From: Arthrobacter sp. EpRS71 | Lineage (GTDB): Bacteria; Actinomycetota; Actinomycetes; Actinomycetales; Micrococcaceae | Direction: 5' to 3' | Assembly (NCBI RefSeq): GCF_001512285.1 | Contig: NZ_LNUV01000002.1 | Location: 1 to 64,000 of the forward strand | Length of the DNA: 64,000 bases | In this document: positions 28,044 to 37,937 of the stretch, piece by piece | Layout of the letters: each line of letters starts with the position of its first letter | Position numbering within the stretch: the first letter of the stretch is position 1 | Notes under the pieces: generated by a model | What the model saw: the letters and a program-made list of their open reading frames with translations, nothing else | What the model was told of the DNA's origin: nothing | The model's database searches: none | Made by a program: the position numbers and the translations under genes

Positions 28044-28729
28044 CGGGGTACCGCGAATCCGGCCTGGGCCTGCCCAGCGAAATCAGGCTTGAGGCCAAGA
28101 AGATCAGCATCCAGTTGGCGGACCGCCTCATAGTCCCCACGTGTTGCGGGGTGGTCGCCGTACCGTACAGCGTCGAAAACACCGGCAGCGGCGATGAGTC
28201 TGGCCTGTGCCACTCCAAAAACGCCGCCCAGTTGAGCGGCGGCTTCGTCCGCGGTCCTGCCAGCTCGAGGATCAATGATGTCGCGCTCTTCGGTGGAGCG
28301 GACAAGAGCACGGAACTGATCGACGACGGCGGACGTCCAGTTGCCGCCGTCGGCTGCTGACGCCGCCCTCGCACGGTAGCCCTCGGCGTCGACGGTGGTG
28401 TCGTCTCCATAGAGATCGCCGGACTCTTTTGCACTCCGGGCGTTCAGCCGTGGCCGCACGAAAACGATGGCGACGACGATGAGCACCAAAGCCAGAACCA
28501 CCATCAGGGGAACAGCAAGATTGGGACCGGTCCCTGACCCACCTTCCAACGACGAAAGCCAATCCAGGAAATCCCGCCACAGTTGTTCCAGCCAGCCGGG
28601 CGTTGCATCCGGGTATCGGGGATTGGAGAGTTCCTCAACGGCCCAGCGCCGCGCTTCGTCGCGGTCCGGTGTCACAGGCGGTTCCATCAACGGCCGTGAG
28701 GAAAAAGCATCGATCGCGGCTGCTCTCAT
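28040..28729 (-). CDS. DUF4129 domain membrane protein
   Basis: A 229-residue protein with one membrane helix at about 70-95 and a C-terminal cytoplasmic DUF4129 domain, including TSAVVDQFRALVRSTEERD and a DPRAGRTADEAA segment. The N-terminal extracytoplasmic part is short. DUF4129 proteins are usually coupled to DUF58/transglutaminase-like systems. ATG at 28729 overlaps the previous gene's stop. Confidence 0.87.
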   Translation of the reverse strand: MRAAAIDAFSSRPLMEPPVTPDRDEARRWAVEELSNPRYPDATPGWLEQLWRDFLDWLSSLEGGSGTGPNLAVPLMVVLALVLIVVAIVFVRPRLNARSAKESGDLYGDDTTVDAEGYRARAASAADGGNWTSAVVDQFRALVRSTEERDIIDPRAGRTADEAAAQLGGVFGVAQARLIAAAGVFDAVRYGDHPATRGDYEAVRQLDADLLGLKPDFAGQAQAGFAVPR

Positions 28730-30039
28730 GCCTGGGGTTGCTGCCCGGGGGGAGCGGCCGGAAACTGTCCCCCGCCCGGTGGCCAGGCGGTGCTTCCGGG
28801 CACAGTGGATGGTCCGCCGGGGATCCCATCAGGATCGGAACCAGTTTCCATCAGCCTCAAAAGTTCAACGTCCAAGCCGTCCCGACGCATACGGAGGTCC
28901 ATATAGATCAGGCTGGAAACGGACGCTTGAAAGGCGAACGTTACGGACCCCACCAAGGCCCCGATCGCCGTGGAAATCACCGTAGTCAGAACCAGGGTAG
29001 AGGTCATCGAGTCGGCGTCCGGGTGCGGAGCAACTACACCACCGACGGCGGCGGAAACCAAGGACACCGGAATTTGGACAATCTGGGCGATGACTCCCAC
29101 CATGATGGCTACCACCAAGGTGATGCCGAAGATGCGCCACCAGTTGTTCTTGGTCAACTGCCAGGACCGGAGCAGTCCGTTGTAAACGCCGGTTCGTTCC
29201 ACCACTATGACGGCAGGGGCCAGCATCAACTTCAGTCCGATCCAGACAAAGACCACGATGGCGCCCAGCCCAAGAGGAAGGACGATGACCAAGGCGGCAG
29301 GTCCCATAGTGGTAAACAACAAGATTGCAATCCCGATCACCGCGGCAGCAGCCAGGAGGCCGCCCAAGGTCAGCAGCGCGGCAACGCCGAGCAAGGGCAA
29401 TATCCGGGGGGCAGCAAGCTTCCACATTTGTTTGAAGCCGGTCTTCCGGTTGAGGACCGAGCGGGAAACCGGCACCACCAGGACACCTTGGAGAACGGAT
29501 CCCAGGAACCCGATCAGCACCGAAACTCCCAGGGTGCCTGCCATGAACGCGAAGAACGGGCCCATCGCATCGGCGAACTCCGCTTCCGAACTAACGGATT
29601 CAAAGGACATCGATACCTGGACCATGCCCACGGTGACAATGCCGATCATGACTGCTCCGAGGGCTTGCACGATCAGCGCAGAGCCAAACATGGAGGCAGC
29701 ATTGCGGCGGATCGTCTGGAAAGAGCCGTCAAGAATCTCACCGAACTGCAGCGGCCGCAGGGGAATGATTCCGGGCTTCGGCGGAGCGACGTATAAGGGT
29801 TGGCCATAAGGTGGCCCCGGGGGCCATCCCGCAGGAGGCTGACCCGGGGGGTTTTGCCCGCCGCTCTGCGGCGCAGCCCATCCCTGGGGGCCGCCCCACT
29901 GCGGTTGGTTTCCCCACTGTGGTTGGTTTCCCCATTGTGGTTGGTTTCCCCATGGTGGTTGGTTTCCCCATGGTGGTTGGTTTCCCCACGCAGGCTGACC
30001 GCCCGGCGTCGGATTCTGGCCGTGCTCTGGCTGTGACAC
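28726..30039 (-). CDS. Multi-pass membrane protein with WGNQP-type repeats (GDPD membrane-domain family)
   Basis: A 437-residue protein. Residues about 18-48 are tandem six-residue repeats of the WGNQPx type, then a Pro/Gly-rich region to about 88, then six or more membrane segments with the LRPLQFGEILDGSFQTIRRN motif. This motif occurs in the membrane domain of glycerophosphoryl diester phosphodiesterase proteins, but no phosphodiesterase active site is present. GTG at 30039 is preceded by GGGAGGG. First gene of the six-gene cluster; the promoter must lie in 30040-30263. Confidence 0.8.
   Translation of the reverse strand: MSQPEHGQNPTPGGQPAWGNQPPWGNQPPWGNQPQWGNQPQWGNQPQWGGPQGWAAPQSGGQNPPGQPPAGWPPGPPYGQPLYVAPPKPGIIPLRPLQFGEILDGSFQTIRRNAASMFGSALIVQALGAVMIGIVTVGMVQVSMSFESVSSEAEFADAMGPFFAFMAGTLGVSVLIGFLGSVLQGVLVVPVSRSVLNRKTGFKQMWKLAAPRILPLLGVAALLTLGGLLAAAAVIGIAILLFTTMGPAALVIVLPLGLGAIVVFVWIGLKLMLAPAVIVVERTGVYNGLLRSWQLTKNNWWRIFGITLVVAIMVGVIAQIVQIPVSLVSAAVGGVVAPHPDADSMTSTLVLTTVISTAIGALVGSVTFAFQASVSSLIYMDLRMRRDGLDVELLRLMETGSDPDGIPGGPSTVPGSTAWPPGGGQFPAAPPGQQPQA
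29894..29983 (+). repeat. Five tandem 18-bp repeats
   Basis: Five near-identical 18-bp units (starts 29894, 29912, 29930, 29948, 29966) with a partial sixth, in frame within the membrane-protein gene on the minus strand. They encode the WGNQPx repeats, and two units are identical. Confidence 0.85.
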
Positions 30040-30263
30040 GATTCCCTCCCATAAGGTCCGGCCCGCCGACTCCCGACGTCCCCCAACACGGACCTTCGCA
30101 CCCAGCCTATAGTCCCGCCGTCGTCCCTCATAGCCTGCCGCCCTGAGGGCTGTCCCGGGGCGTGGCGGATGAGGAGTGCAGTACGGTGGAGGTGCTCCGG
30201 GGGCGCCATGCCGTGCGCCGCGCCCAACGGGACAAAGACTTGGCGATAAGGGAATATATAACT

Positions 30264-30938
30264 ATGAAGGCACGCATTCTGGTAGTTGACGACGACGAAG
30301 CACTTGCAGAGATGATTGGGATCGTCCTGCGCAATGATGGCTTCGAGCCGGTGTTCTGCGCAGACGGCGGCCAAGCTTTGGAGGTCTTCCGCTCCTCGAA
30401 GCCGGACCTTGTGCTCCTGGACCTGATGCTCCCGGGCTCGGACGGGATTGAGGTATGCCGGCAAATCCGCGGCGAATCGGACGTTCCCATCGTCATGCTC
30501 ACCGCAAAGTCTGACACTTCCGACGTCGTTCGTGGTCTTGAATCCGGCGCCGATGATTATGTGCCCAAGCCCTTCAAGCCCGCTGAGCTGGTAGCGCGAG
30601 TGCGCGCCCGTTTGCGGCCCGGTGACCAGAAAGCCCCTGAAACCCTGCGTATCGCAGACGTCACCATCGACGTCGCAGGGCACTTGGTAACCCGTGGCGG
30701 GGAACGGATCTCGCTGACGCCCCTGGAGTTTGACCTTTTGGTTGCGCTGGCGCGCAAGCCGTGGCAGGTGTTCACCCGCGAGCTGTTGCTTGAGCAGGTG
30801 TGGGGATACCGCCACGCCGCTGACACACGGCTGGTGAACGTCCACGTCCAGCGGCTGCGCTCCAAAATCGAACGTGATCCTGAAGCGCCCGAGGTCGTAT
30901 TGACGGTGCGTGGTGTCGGATATAAAGCAGGTTCCTGA
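30264..30938 (+). CDS. mtrA: Two-component response regulator MtrA
   Basis: A 224-residue OmpR-type regulator: receiver with acidic pocket at residues 9-11, phospho-acceptor Asp53, Thr80 and Lys102, then a winged-helix domain with RISLTPLEFDLLVALARKP and VNVHVQRLRSKIE. MtrA controls cell-wall and cell-division genes in actinobacteria. The following mtrB and lpqB confirm the assignment. ATG at 30264 has AAGGGA upstream. The conserved block continues to secA. Confidence 0.97.
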   Translation: MKARILVVDDDEALAEMIGIVLRNDGFEPVFCADGGQALEVFRSSKPDLVLLDLMLPGSDGIEVCRQIRGESDVPIVMLTAKSDTSDVVRGLESGADDYVPKPFKPAELVARVRARLRPGDQKAPETLRIADVTIDVAGHLVTRGGERISLTPLEFDLLVALARKPWQVFTRELLLEQVWGYRHAADTRLVNVHVQRLRSKIERDPEAPEVVLTVRGVGYKAGS

Positions 30939-32898
30939 GTCCCCGGTCGGTAAGACCGGCACGGCAGGCGGAACTACTGGCTCCACTGCTCCCGATTCTG
31001 CCGGAGTCCAGCAAGTGACCCCGGCCGCATCAGAGTCCCCGGAAGCCTCCCTTGAGCAACGGGAATCGCTTCCTGAACGGCCCGCCAAGGACGCCAGAAG
31101 TCTTTCCTGGCTCCTGTCCCGGACGCGAATCTGGACACGCCGCGGACTGATCCTGGTTCTGCGTGTTTCACGGCTGGTGTCCCTTGGGGTTCGGCAGATC
31201 AAGCCTGGACTGCGCTGGGTTTGGCGTTCCTTGTTGCGCCGCTGGCGCCGTTCCTTGGAGTTCCGTACCGTCCTCACCACCTTGCTGCTCGCAGTGACGT
31301 CATTTGCGATTGTGGGCGCGTACCTGTCCAACCAAATTGCCAACAACCTCTTCCAAGAGCGGTTGGCGCAGGCGGAGTCAGAGTCACGCTTCAACGTCAA
31401 GCAAGTTCAGGACACGTTCGATGGCGCGCAGGTCACCGACCAGTCCAGCGTGATTACCTTGGTTTATGACACGTTGACGGCCGTGGAAGGTCGTGGTTCG
31501 GTCATCCAGCGCAGATATGTCTTCGAAGCGGCGCCGGAACAAACAAAACCCCGCAACCGCTGGGTTGAGTCGCGCGCTTCGGATCAGCTGACGGTCCGGG
31601 TCATTCCACCCGAGCTTCGTAAAGCGGTTCAAAGCGGCGGCAAACAGCAGTTCTGGGCCTCGACACAGTTTCCGGTGGGAAACGAGGACAGGCCCGGCAT
31701 TGCCGTGGGAAACATGGTCACCTTCAACGGAACGGCCTACGAGCTGTATCTGATCTATGACCTCAACACGGCCCAACAGACACTGGACGAGATCCAAAAC
31801 GTCCTATGGGCGGGCGGAGCGGCACTGGTCATCATGATCGGTGCTATCGCCTGGTACGTGACCCGCAACGTCGTCAGCCCGGTAAGCCATGCCGCCGTGG
31901 TGTCGGAAAAACTCGCTGCCGGCCAGTTGCAGGAACGCATGGTGGTCAAGGGAGAAGACGAAGTTGCGAGACTGGGCGCGTCCTTCAATCACATGGCCGC
32001 AAGTCTCCAGGAACAGATCACCCAGTTGGCCACGCTGTCACAGATGCAACAACGCTTTGTGTCCGATGTGTCGCACGAACTACGTACCCCGCTGACTACG
32101 GTACGTATGGCGGCCGAGGTCCTGTTCGACGCCCGGGATGACTTCGACCCCATGAACAAGAGGTCGGCGGAGTTGCTCTACCACCAGGTTGAGCGCTTTC
32201 AGTCCTTATTGTCGGACCTGTTGGAGATTTCACGGTTTGACGCCGGTGCAGCCACCCTTGATGCAGAACCACAGGACATCTTCCAAGTGATCACTCACGT
32301 CATGGAAGGGGCGGCACCGGTGGCTGCGGAGTATGGGTCCGACGTACGGCTGAATGCCCGGCAGAAGAGCATCATTGTGGAGATGGATTCCCGCAGGATC
32401 GAACGAATTCTCCGTAACCTGTTGCTCAACGCCCTGGAACACGGCGAGGGTAAGCCGATCCACATATCTGTTGCCGCCAATAATGATGCTCTGGCAGTGT
32501 CGGTCAGGGACCACGGCATCGGGATGACGCAGACCGAGGCTGCCCGGGTCTTTGACCGCTTCTGGCGGGCAGATCCGGCACGGGCCCGCACCACCGGAGG
32601 AAGCGGCCTGGGCCTTTCCATCGCTGCCGAGGACACCAAACTTCACAATGGTTGGCTCCAAGCCTGGGGGCGGAAGGGGGCGGGTTCCAACTTCCGGTTG
32701 ACACTTCCACTGCGGCAAGGCGGCACCATTGTGAAATCTCCGCTCCAGCTGGAACCTGCCGACATTGAATTCCCCGGATCAGCAAGTGAACGGCAGATGG
32801 TGGTACTGGACCCGGAATCCGGAAGCGCCCTGGCGGGCCCACAAGCCGTCGACGGGAAGCCCGTTCCTGGCCACGGAGGAGCAGGGGAGAACTCATGA
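30910..32898 (+). CDS. mtrB: Sensor histidine kinase MtrB
   Basis: Up to 662 residues. Two membrane helices flank an extracytoplasmic domain (about residues 120-310), then HAMP, HisKA with [13 protein letters not shown], and an HATPase domain ending in [15 protein letters not shown]. It is the partner of MtrA. The long cytoplasmic N-terminus and Pro-rich tail are variable. GTG at 30910 overlaps mtrA by 29 bases and lacks a good ribosome site; GTG at 31015 with GGAG upstream is a reasonable alternative start. The C-terminus overlaps lpqB by 4 bases. Confidence 0.92.
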   Translation: MVSDIKQVPESPVGKTGTAGGTTGSTAPDSAGVQQVTPAASESPEASLEQRESLPERPAKDARSLSWLLSRTRIWTRRGLILVLRVSRLVSLGVRQIKPGLRWVWRSLLRRWRRSLEFRTVLTTLLLAVTSFAIVGAYLSNQIANNLFQERLAQAESESRFNVKQVQDTFDGAQVTDQSSVITLVYDTLTAVEGRGSVIQRRYVFEAAPEQTKPRNRWVESRASDQLTVRVIPPELRKAVQSGGKQQFWASTQFPVGNEDRPGIAVGNMVTFNGTAYELYLIYDLNTAQQTLDEIQNVLWAGGAALVIMIGAIAWYVTRNVVSPVSHAAVVSEKLAAGQLQERMVVKGEDEVARLGASFNHMAASLQEQITQLATLSQMQQRFVSDVSHELRTPLTTVRMAAEVLFDARDDFDPMNKRSAELLYHQVERFQSLLSDLLEISRFDAGAATLDAEPQDIFQVITHVMEGAAPVAAEYGSDVRLNARQKSIIVEMDSRRIERILRNLLLNALEHGEGKPIHISVAANNDALAVSVRDHGIGMTQTEAARVFDRFWRADPARARTTGGSGLGLSIAAEDTKLHNGWLQAWGRKGAGSNFRLTLPLRQGGTIVKSPLQLEPADIEFPGSASERQMVVLDPESGSALAGPQAVDGKPVPGHGGAGENS

Positions 32899-34613
32899 GA
32901 ACGGTGAGGTCACAACGCAGCAGGGCAGTCGTCGCGCTGTTGGCCGCGCTAATGATCCTGCTGGCTTCCTGCGCGCAAATTCCCCGCTCCGGACCTGTTG
33001 GCAAGAGCAAGGACGAAGGCGCCGGCAATCCCAACGCCCCGGTCTTTTTCCCTGCGGCTCCGCGTGCCGGTTCCAGCCCGGAGGCTGTGATCGAGGATTT
33101 CTACATGGCCGGCAGCGGCTATGAGGACGACTACCCCGTGGCACGGCAGTTCTTGACGCAGGCGCAGTCTGTGACGTGGAAGCCGGACAAGCGGGCCCTG
33201 GTGTTTCGCGAGCAGAGGGTAGTCAAGGCAGCGGGGGAGAACGAGTACCTCTACGAACTCGACATCGCATATTCAGTGGATGCTGACGGAGTTGCAACCC
33301 AGTTCCCTCCTGGCACCAAGGAAACCATTCCCTTGACGCTCGAGCAGGTGGAGGGTGAATGGCGGATTTCCAAAGTGCCCGATGGTACCGCCATCCCCGA
33401 AGAGACGTTCAAGGTGATCTACGGGGCCAATCCCATCTACTTCTATGACCCCACGTTTACCTACGCGGTGCCGGACTACCGATGGTTCATCAAGAAGAAC
33501 ACCGTGAAGTCCATGACGAGCGCGTTGCTTGCGGGCCCGGCCCCCTACTTGAGAGGGGCAGTGGTCAGTGCCTTCCCGTCGGGCATGAAACTCGCCCGGG
33601 AATCCGTGCCGGTTGTTTCCGGCGCAGCGCAGGTGGATCTCTCAGCCAAGGAGCTGTTTGACGCGTCCGCTGAGGACCGCCAGAGGATGCAAAACCAGTT
33701 GGCACTGACATTCCGTAGTCAACCTGATGTCATCAACGTCCAGCTTCGTGCCGATCAGGACCTGGTTCGTGTTGAAGACAACGGGACTGTTCTGCCTCCG
33801 GTTCTGGATAAGAGCGTTCCTGCCCGCCAGATCGCTGTGAATAACGGGGACTTGGTGCGCTACGAAAACAACAGGGTCACCCCACTGCCGGACATACAGT
33901 CGGTTGCCGGTCTTGGCCCCCATTCGCCCGCTGAGTCGCCGGTCTCGCAGACCGCGGCCTTCCTCAACGGCGACAAAACCACCCTCTACTCCATCGAACC
34001 TGGCCAGACGGCGAGACAGCTAACCACCAGAAGCACTCTGACGGGTCCTTCGTTCAGTCCGAAGGATTGGGTGTGGACATCGGGTCCCGGTGCCACTGGC
34101 GCCGCCGAAGTTGTGGCTTACAAACCCACGGGCATAGCTCCTGGTGCCGCGATTCCCAGTGTCACCATGACGCCGGCTTGGCTCACGGGACGAACAGTCA
34201 AGGATTTCAGGGTTTCCCGTGAGGGAACCAGGGCCCTGGTTATTTCCGAGGCAAACGGTAAGTCCGCGGTGCAAATTACGGGCATAGTCCGCAACCCGGA
34301 CGGGGTTCCCAAGGACCTCACACTTCCCATCACACTGCTCAGTAATAGTGCTGCCGATCAAGGCGCCTGGGTTAACGGGTCCACCGTGGCGGTGATGTCC
34401 GGCTCCGCTACTTCCACGGTGGTTCCGGAACTCCTGTCGCTGGCGTCGGGTGAACCGCAGCAACTGGCACCCTTGGATGGACTCACCAGCCTCAGCGTGG
34501 GAAACGGCGCCGAACAAATTTTTGGACAGTCGCCTGCAGGCATCTTCCAACGAGTCGGAAATGGCTGGGAGCTACAGCTCAAAGGACCTACCGAGCCGGC
34601 TTTCCCGGGCTGA
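32895..34613 (+). CDS. lpqB: Lipoprotein LpqB
   Basis: A 572-residue lipoprotein: signal peptide with lipobox LLASC (Cys at about residue 28), a GerMN-type domain, and a C-terminal beta-propeller-like part. In other actinobacteria LpqB interacts with MtrB and modulates its signalling. ATG overlaps the mtrB stop, so both are translated together. Confidence 0.95.
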   Translation: MRTVRSQRSRAVVALLAALMILLASCAQIPRSGPVGKSKDEGAGNPNAPVFFPAAPRAGSSPEAVIEDFYMAGSGYEDDYPVARQFLTQAQSVTWKPDKRALVFREQRVVKAAGENEYLYELDIAYSVDADGVATQFPPGTKETIPLTLEQVEGEWRISKVPDGTAIPEETFKVIYGANPIYFYDPTFTYAVPDYRWFIKKNTVKSMTSALLAGPAPYLRGAVVSAFPSGMKLARESVPVVSGAAQVDLSAKELFDASAEDRQRMQNQLALTFRSQPDVINVQLRADQDLVRVEDNGTVLPPVLDKSVPARQIAVNNGDLVRYENNRVTPLPDIQSVAGLGPHSPAESPVSQTAAFLNGDKTTLYSIEPGQTARQLTTRSTLTGPSFSPKDWVWTSGPGATGAAEVVAYKPTGIAPGAAIPSVTMTPAWLTGRTVKDFRVSREGTRALVISEANGKSAVQITGIVRNPDGVPKDLTLPITLLSNSAADQGAWVNGSTVAVMSGSATSTVVPELLSLASGEPQQLAPLDGLTSLSVGNGAEQIFGQSPAGIFQRVGNGWELQLKGPTEPAFPG

Positions 34614-34637
34614 CCGGCCGTGTCTGATGTCCTTGCT

Positions 34638-34646
34638 TTATCCACA
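34638..34646 (+). other. Perfect DnaA box
   Basis: TTATCCACA in the short gap between lpqB and comF. A single box, with no cluster that would suggest an origin. Confidence 0.4.
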
Positions 34647-34696
34647 TATCTCGCCAAGTTTCCCCGCCGGCAGAGCAACACGTTCAGACTGCCAAG

Positions 34697-35704
34697 GTGA
34701 CCTTCTCCTTCCTTGGCACCTGGTACCGTAACCGGCAGCCCCGCCGTGCCGACCCCGACCTCACTATTCCCGAATCCGCCGGGGCGCGTCGCCGTGCCCC
34801 GGACCAACAAAGAGCTGGCCGGGTTCTCGCCGCGCTGCAGGGCAGCCTGGTTGATCTGCTGGCAGTGCTCATTCCCGTCGACTGCGTCTGCTGTGAGAAG
34901 GAGGACGCGGTACTTTGCGGCAGTTGCGCAAGAAAAGTCCGTCAGCTGTGCAGGCAGCCGTTCCGGGCCGAACTGGAATCGCCGGCGCTGCTTGATGTCG
35001 ATGGAACGGCGAAGATCGGGGTGGTGGCGGCGGGGCCCTACCGGGATGAACTGGCCCGGTGCCTCCTCTCCTTCAAAAGACAGGGCCAATGGCGCCTCGC
35101 CGACGTTCTTGCTCCCTGCCTCAGCAAAGCCGTGGATGCTGCCATCGGTGCCGGCTCCGGTTACTGCCTGGTCCCTGTTCCAAGCAGTGGTAAGGCTTAC
35201 CGCAGGCGAGGATTCAGCCCGGTGCATCTCCTTCTCTTGTTCATTCGCGTGCGCCGGATGCTGCCCCTTTGCCCCATTGTTGACGTGCTCAAGAAATCTG
35301 GAAAGACGAGGCCACTAACGGCCGGCCCGGGCGCTGTCCGAGAGATGGCTGCCCGGCTTGTTGGCGAGGCCTTCGGACGTGCCCACGTGGACCATGGGGG
35401 TGGAGGCCAAAAGGGTTTGGGACGAGGCGACCGCGTCCGCCGGGTCCGAGGATCCATGAGCGTACGGCGCGGACGAAGCGAAGACCTGAAGGGCCGGAAA
35501 TGCATCCTCGTTGACGATGTGCTGACCACTGGTGCCACGCTCGCTGAGGCAGCACGGGCTGTCACGGCTGCTGGCGGCCTGGTCTGCGGCGGTGTTGTGC
35601 TGGCGGCCACGAGGCCACCAGCCTACGCTTCCGTGACTGCCGCGGGCGACCCCGGATCAGTCATTAAGACTCAATCAAAAAATAAGTGGCTAAAGGATGA
35701 ATAA
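34697..35704 (+). CDS. ComF family phosphoribosyltransferase-like protein
   Basis: A 335-residue protein with an N-terminal zinc-finger-like cysteine cluster (Cys63, 65, 66, 74, 77 and 85) and a C-terminal PRTase core with ILVDDVLTTGATL. ComF proteins support DNA uptake/competence in other bacteria and may have a DNA-repair-related role. In actinobacteria it commonly follows lpqB. GTG at 34697 is the longest frame; its ribosome site is weak. Confidence 0.9.
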   Translation: MTFSFLGTWYRNRQPRRADPDLTIPESAGARRRAPDQQRAGRVLAALQGSLVDLLAVLIPVDCVCCEKEDAVLCGSCARKVRQLCRQPFRAELESPALLDVDGTAKIGVVAAGPYRDELARCLLSFKRQGQWRLADVLAPCLSKAVDAAIGAGSGYCLVPVPSSGKAYRRRGFSPVHLLLLFIRVRRMLPLCPIVDVLKKSGKTRPLTAGPGAVREMAARLVGEAFGRAHVDHGGGGQKGLGRGDRVRRVRGSMSVRRGRSEDLKGRKCILVDDVLTTGATLAEAARAVTAAGGLVCGGVVLAATRPPAYASVTAAGDPGSVIKTQSKNKWLKDE

Positions 35705-35847
35705 CCGGTGGCGATGAACTAACGTCGGTTGTGGGTACCAAGAAAAGATGTACCTGTCGATAGCGGCTCGGAAAGGGGCTCGACTGTCCGTCAGACAAGC
35801 CCCCAACAGCGCCGTTGTCGTGTCACCTGAGTTATTTGGAGGGCACC

Positions 35848-36576
35848 ATGGAGTTCATGATCAGCGGACGAAATCTGACCGTTTCAGACCGCTTTCGCGA
35901 ATATGCCGGCGAAAAAATCTCAAAGATTGAATCGCTGGGGGACAAGGTCCAGCGGGTTGACGCAAAGGTTTCCAAGGAAACCAATCCCAGGCAGACGCCT
36001 GGTGAGCTCACCGTCGAAGTAACTGTCCTGGGCCGGGGCCCCGTTATCCGTGCCGAGGCCACAGCCGCTGACAAGTTTGCTGCCTTCGATCTCGCGTACA
36101 ACAAGCTCCTCGAGAGGCTTCGTCGTGCGAAGGACCGCAAGAAGGTGCACCACGGCCGCCACACACCCAAGGCTGTGCGGGAAGCTACGGCAACACTCGA
36201 GCCAGCCAGTGCTAGTGAGCCGCTTTACGTCGAAGCAAGTAATCACAACGAGTCCGCGCCAGCGGTGGACGAGCGGTCACCGTATGACATTGAGAACGAC
36301 ATTCCGGCAGGCGACTCACCCGTCCTGATCCGCCGGAAGGTTTTCCCCGCAGCATCTCTGACTCTCGATGACGCTGTGGACAACATGGAGCTGGTCGGAC
36401 ACAACTTCTACTTGTTCCTGGACAAGGAAACCAACGCACCATCGGTTGTATACCGGCGCAGTGGTTGGACCTATGGCGTGATCACCCTTGACTCCACCTG
36501 CGAGCCCGGCGAGGAAGCCGTGGAGGAGAAGATTCACGCCTACCGCTCCGATGATCAGGCAGCCACAGCCAAGTAA
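35848..36576 (+). CDS. hpf: Long ribosome hibernation-promoting factor
   Basis: A 242-residue long-form HPF. The N-terminal S30AE domain starts at residue 1 with FMISGRNLTVSDRFREYAGE. A variable linker follows at about 115-170, then a C-terminal dimerisation domain with RRKVFPAASLTLDDAV and the VYRRSGWTYGVI ending. It dimerises ribosomes at low growth. ATG at 35848 follows GGAGGG. The 143-base gap upstream should hold the stress-responsive promoter, but I could not define it. Confidence 0.95.
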   Translation: MEFMISGRNLTVSDRFREYAGEKISKIESLGDKVQRVDAKVSKETNPRQTPGELTVEVTVLGRGPVIRAEATAADKFAAFDLAYNKLLERLRRAKDRKKVHHGRHTPKAVREATATLEPASASEPLYVEASNHNESAPAVDERSPYDIENDIPAGDSPVLIRRKVFPAASLTLDDAVDNMELVGHNFYLFLDKETNAPSVVYRRSGWTYGVITLDSTCEPGEEAVEEKIHAYRSDDQAATAK

Positions 36577-36605
36577 CGCCTGGCCCTAGTCACGAAGGGA
36601 CTTCA

Positions 36606-37895
36606 ATGACCGCTTCGCTGAGCCTTTCACAGGCACGGCGGATCGCATTGGCAGCTCAAGGATTGGCCAAGGTACGGCCCACAGGCCCCGTAACTTCACG
36701 GGCGGTGGGCCGTACCTTTGCCCGGCTTCAGCTCGTCCAGATCGATTCGGTGAACGTTGTGGCACGAAGCCACTACCTTCCGTTCTTCTCCCGGCTGGGC
36801 AACTACGATCCACTGATCCTCCAAGCGCTGGCCGGCCGAAAGCCCCGTAAAATGATGGAGTATTGGGCGCACGAAGCAAGCTTTATCCGCCCGGAGCACT
36901 TCCAGGACCTGCTCGTATGGCAAAAGCGGGCGTGGGTGGGTGCGCATCGTCTTGATCCGGCCGTACGGCAGGATATGGAAGACCGGATCCTCGTGGCCCT
37001 CACAGCAGGACCTCCCATGACAGCAGCCGAGCTGACTGCAGAGCTCGGCCACGACGAAGACCCGGACCGGGACAATTGGGGCTGGAACTGGAACATCGTC
37101 AAGCGGGTACTGGAGCACCTCTTCGAGCAAGGCCGGATTTCCGCTGCATCGAGGACTACGCAATTCGAACGAAAGTACACGCTCACCTCACGGGTCGTCA
37201 CAGACGCAAAACCGTTCCACGTCGACGCTGAAGCGTCCCTTGACCGTCTCATGGATGCAGCCGCGCAAGCCCACGGAATTGGCACAGTAAGGTGCTTCTC
37301 CGACTACTTCCGGACGCCGTTGAAGGCGGGTGCAGGCTCTGTACAACGCTTGGTCCGCGCAGGCCGCCTCGAACGTGTCGTGGTTCGGGGATGGGACCGG
37401 GAGATCTTCCAACACGTTGATGCCAAGTTGCCGCGCAAGGCAACAGGGCGGGCGCTTCTGAGTCCTTTCGATTCCTTGGTCTTCGAAAGGCGGAGACTGG
37501 AGGAGCTGTTCGGATTCCACTACAGGATTGAGATCTATACCCCCGCAGCCAAGAGGCGCTTCGGCTATTACGTCCTGCCGTTCCTGCTCAGGGAAGACAT
37601 CGTTGCCAGAGTGGACTTGAAAGCGGACCGTGCGTCCCGTCAGCTTCTGGTGCGCTCTGCATTTGGCGAGAAGAACGCACCGTCGGACACCGCCGTCGAA
37701 CTTGCCGCGGAACTCAGGCTCATGGCAACGTGGCTCGGCCTCCAGGAGGTGGTCGTCTGGCCGGTGGGGGACTTGGCCGAAGCGTTGTCGGCGGCCTTCG
37801 CACAAGATGGTGATGCCCCAGGAGAACACCTTCCACCGGGCAGTCCGCTCAGAGGTGAACCCGGCAACGTGGCGATGGTCTCTCCCGTAGACTGA
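36606..37895 (+). CDS. YcaQ/AlkZ-like winged-helix DNA glycosylase
   Basis: A 429-residue protein of the HTH_42 family, opening with LSQARRIALAAQGL. Gln45-Ile-Asp47 matches the QxD catalytic motif of YcaQ/AlkZ DNA glycosylases, which unhook interstrand crosslinks. WAHEASFIRP and LSPFDSLVFERRR are also family features. It lies 29 bases after hpf and 42 bases before secA, so it is probably cotranscribed with hpf. In the mycobacterial arrangement hpf and secA are adjacent without this gene (from memory). Confidence 0.85.
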   Translation: MTASLSLSQARRIALAAQGLAKVRPTGPVTSRAVGRTFARLQLVQIDSVNVVARSHYLPFFSRLGNYDPLILQALAGRKPRKMMEYWAHEASFIRPEHFQDLLVWQKRAWVGAHRLDPAVRQDMEDRILVALTAGPPMTAAELTAELGHDEDPDRDNWGWNWNIVKRVLEHLFEQGRISAASRTTQFERKYTLTSRVVTDAKPFHVDAEASLDRLMDAAAQAHGIGTVRCFSDYFRTPLKAGAGSVQRLVRAGRLERVVVRGWDREIFQHVDAKLPRKATGRALLSPFDSLVFERRRLEELFGFHYRIEIYTPAAKRRFGYYVLPFLLREDIVARVDLKADRASRQLLVRSAFGEKNAPSDTAVELAAELRLMATWLGLQEVVVWPVGDLAEALSAAFAQDGDAPGEHLPPGSPLRGEPGNVAMVSPVD

Positions 37896-37937
37896 AACAG
37901 CCAGAATTCGGCAGCATGAGACTGGGAGCAATTTCAC

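Noticed and set aside
28603..29796. Long plus-strand open frame of about 397 codons rich in Gly/His/Asp/Gln
   Set aside because: Opposite the DUF4129 and membrane-protein genes; composition is that of an antisense shadow.
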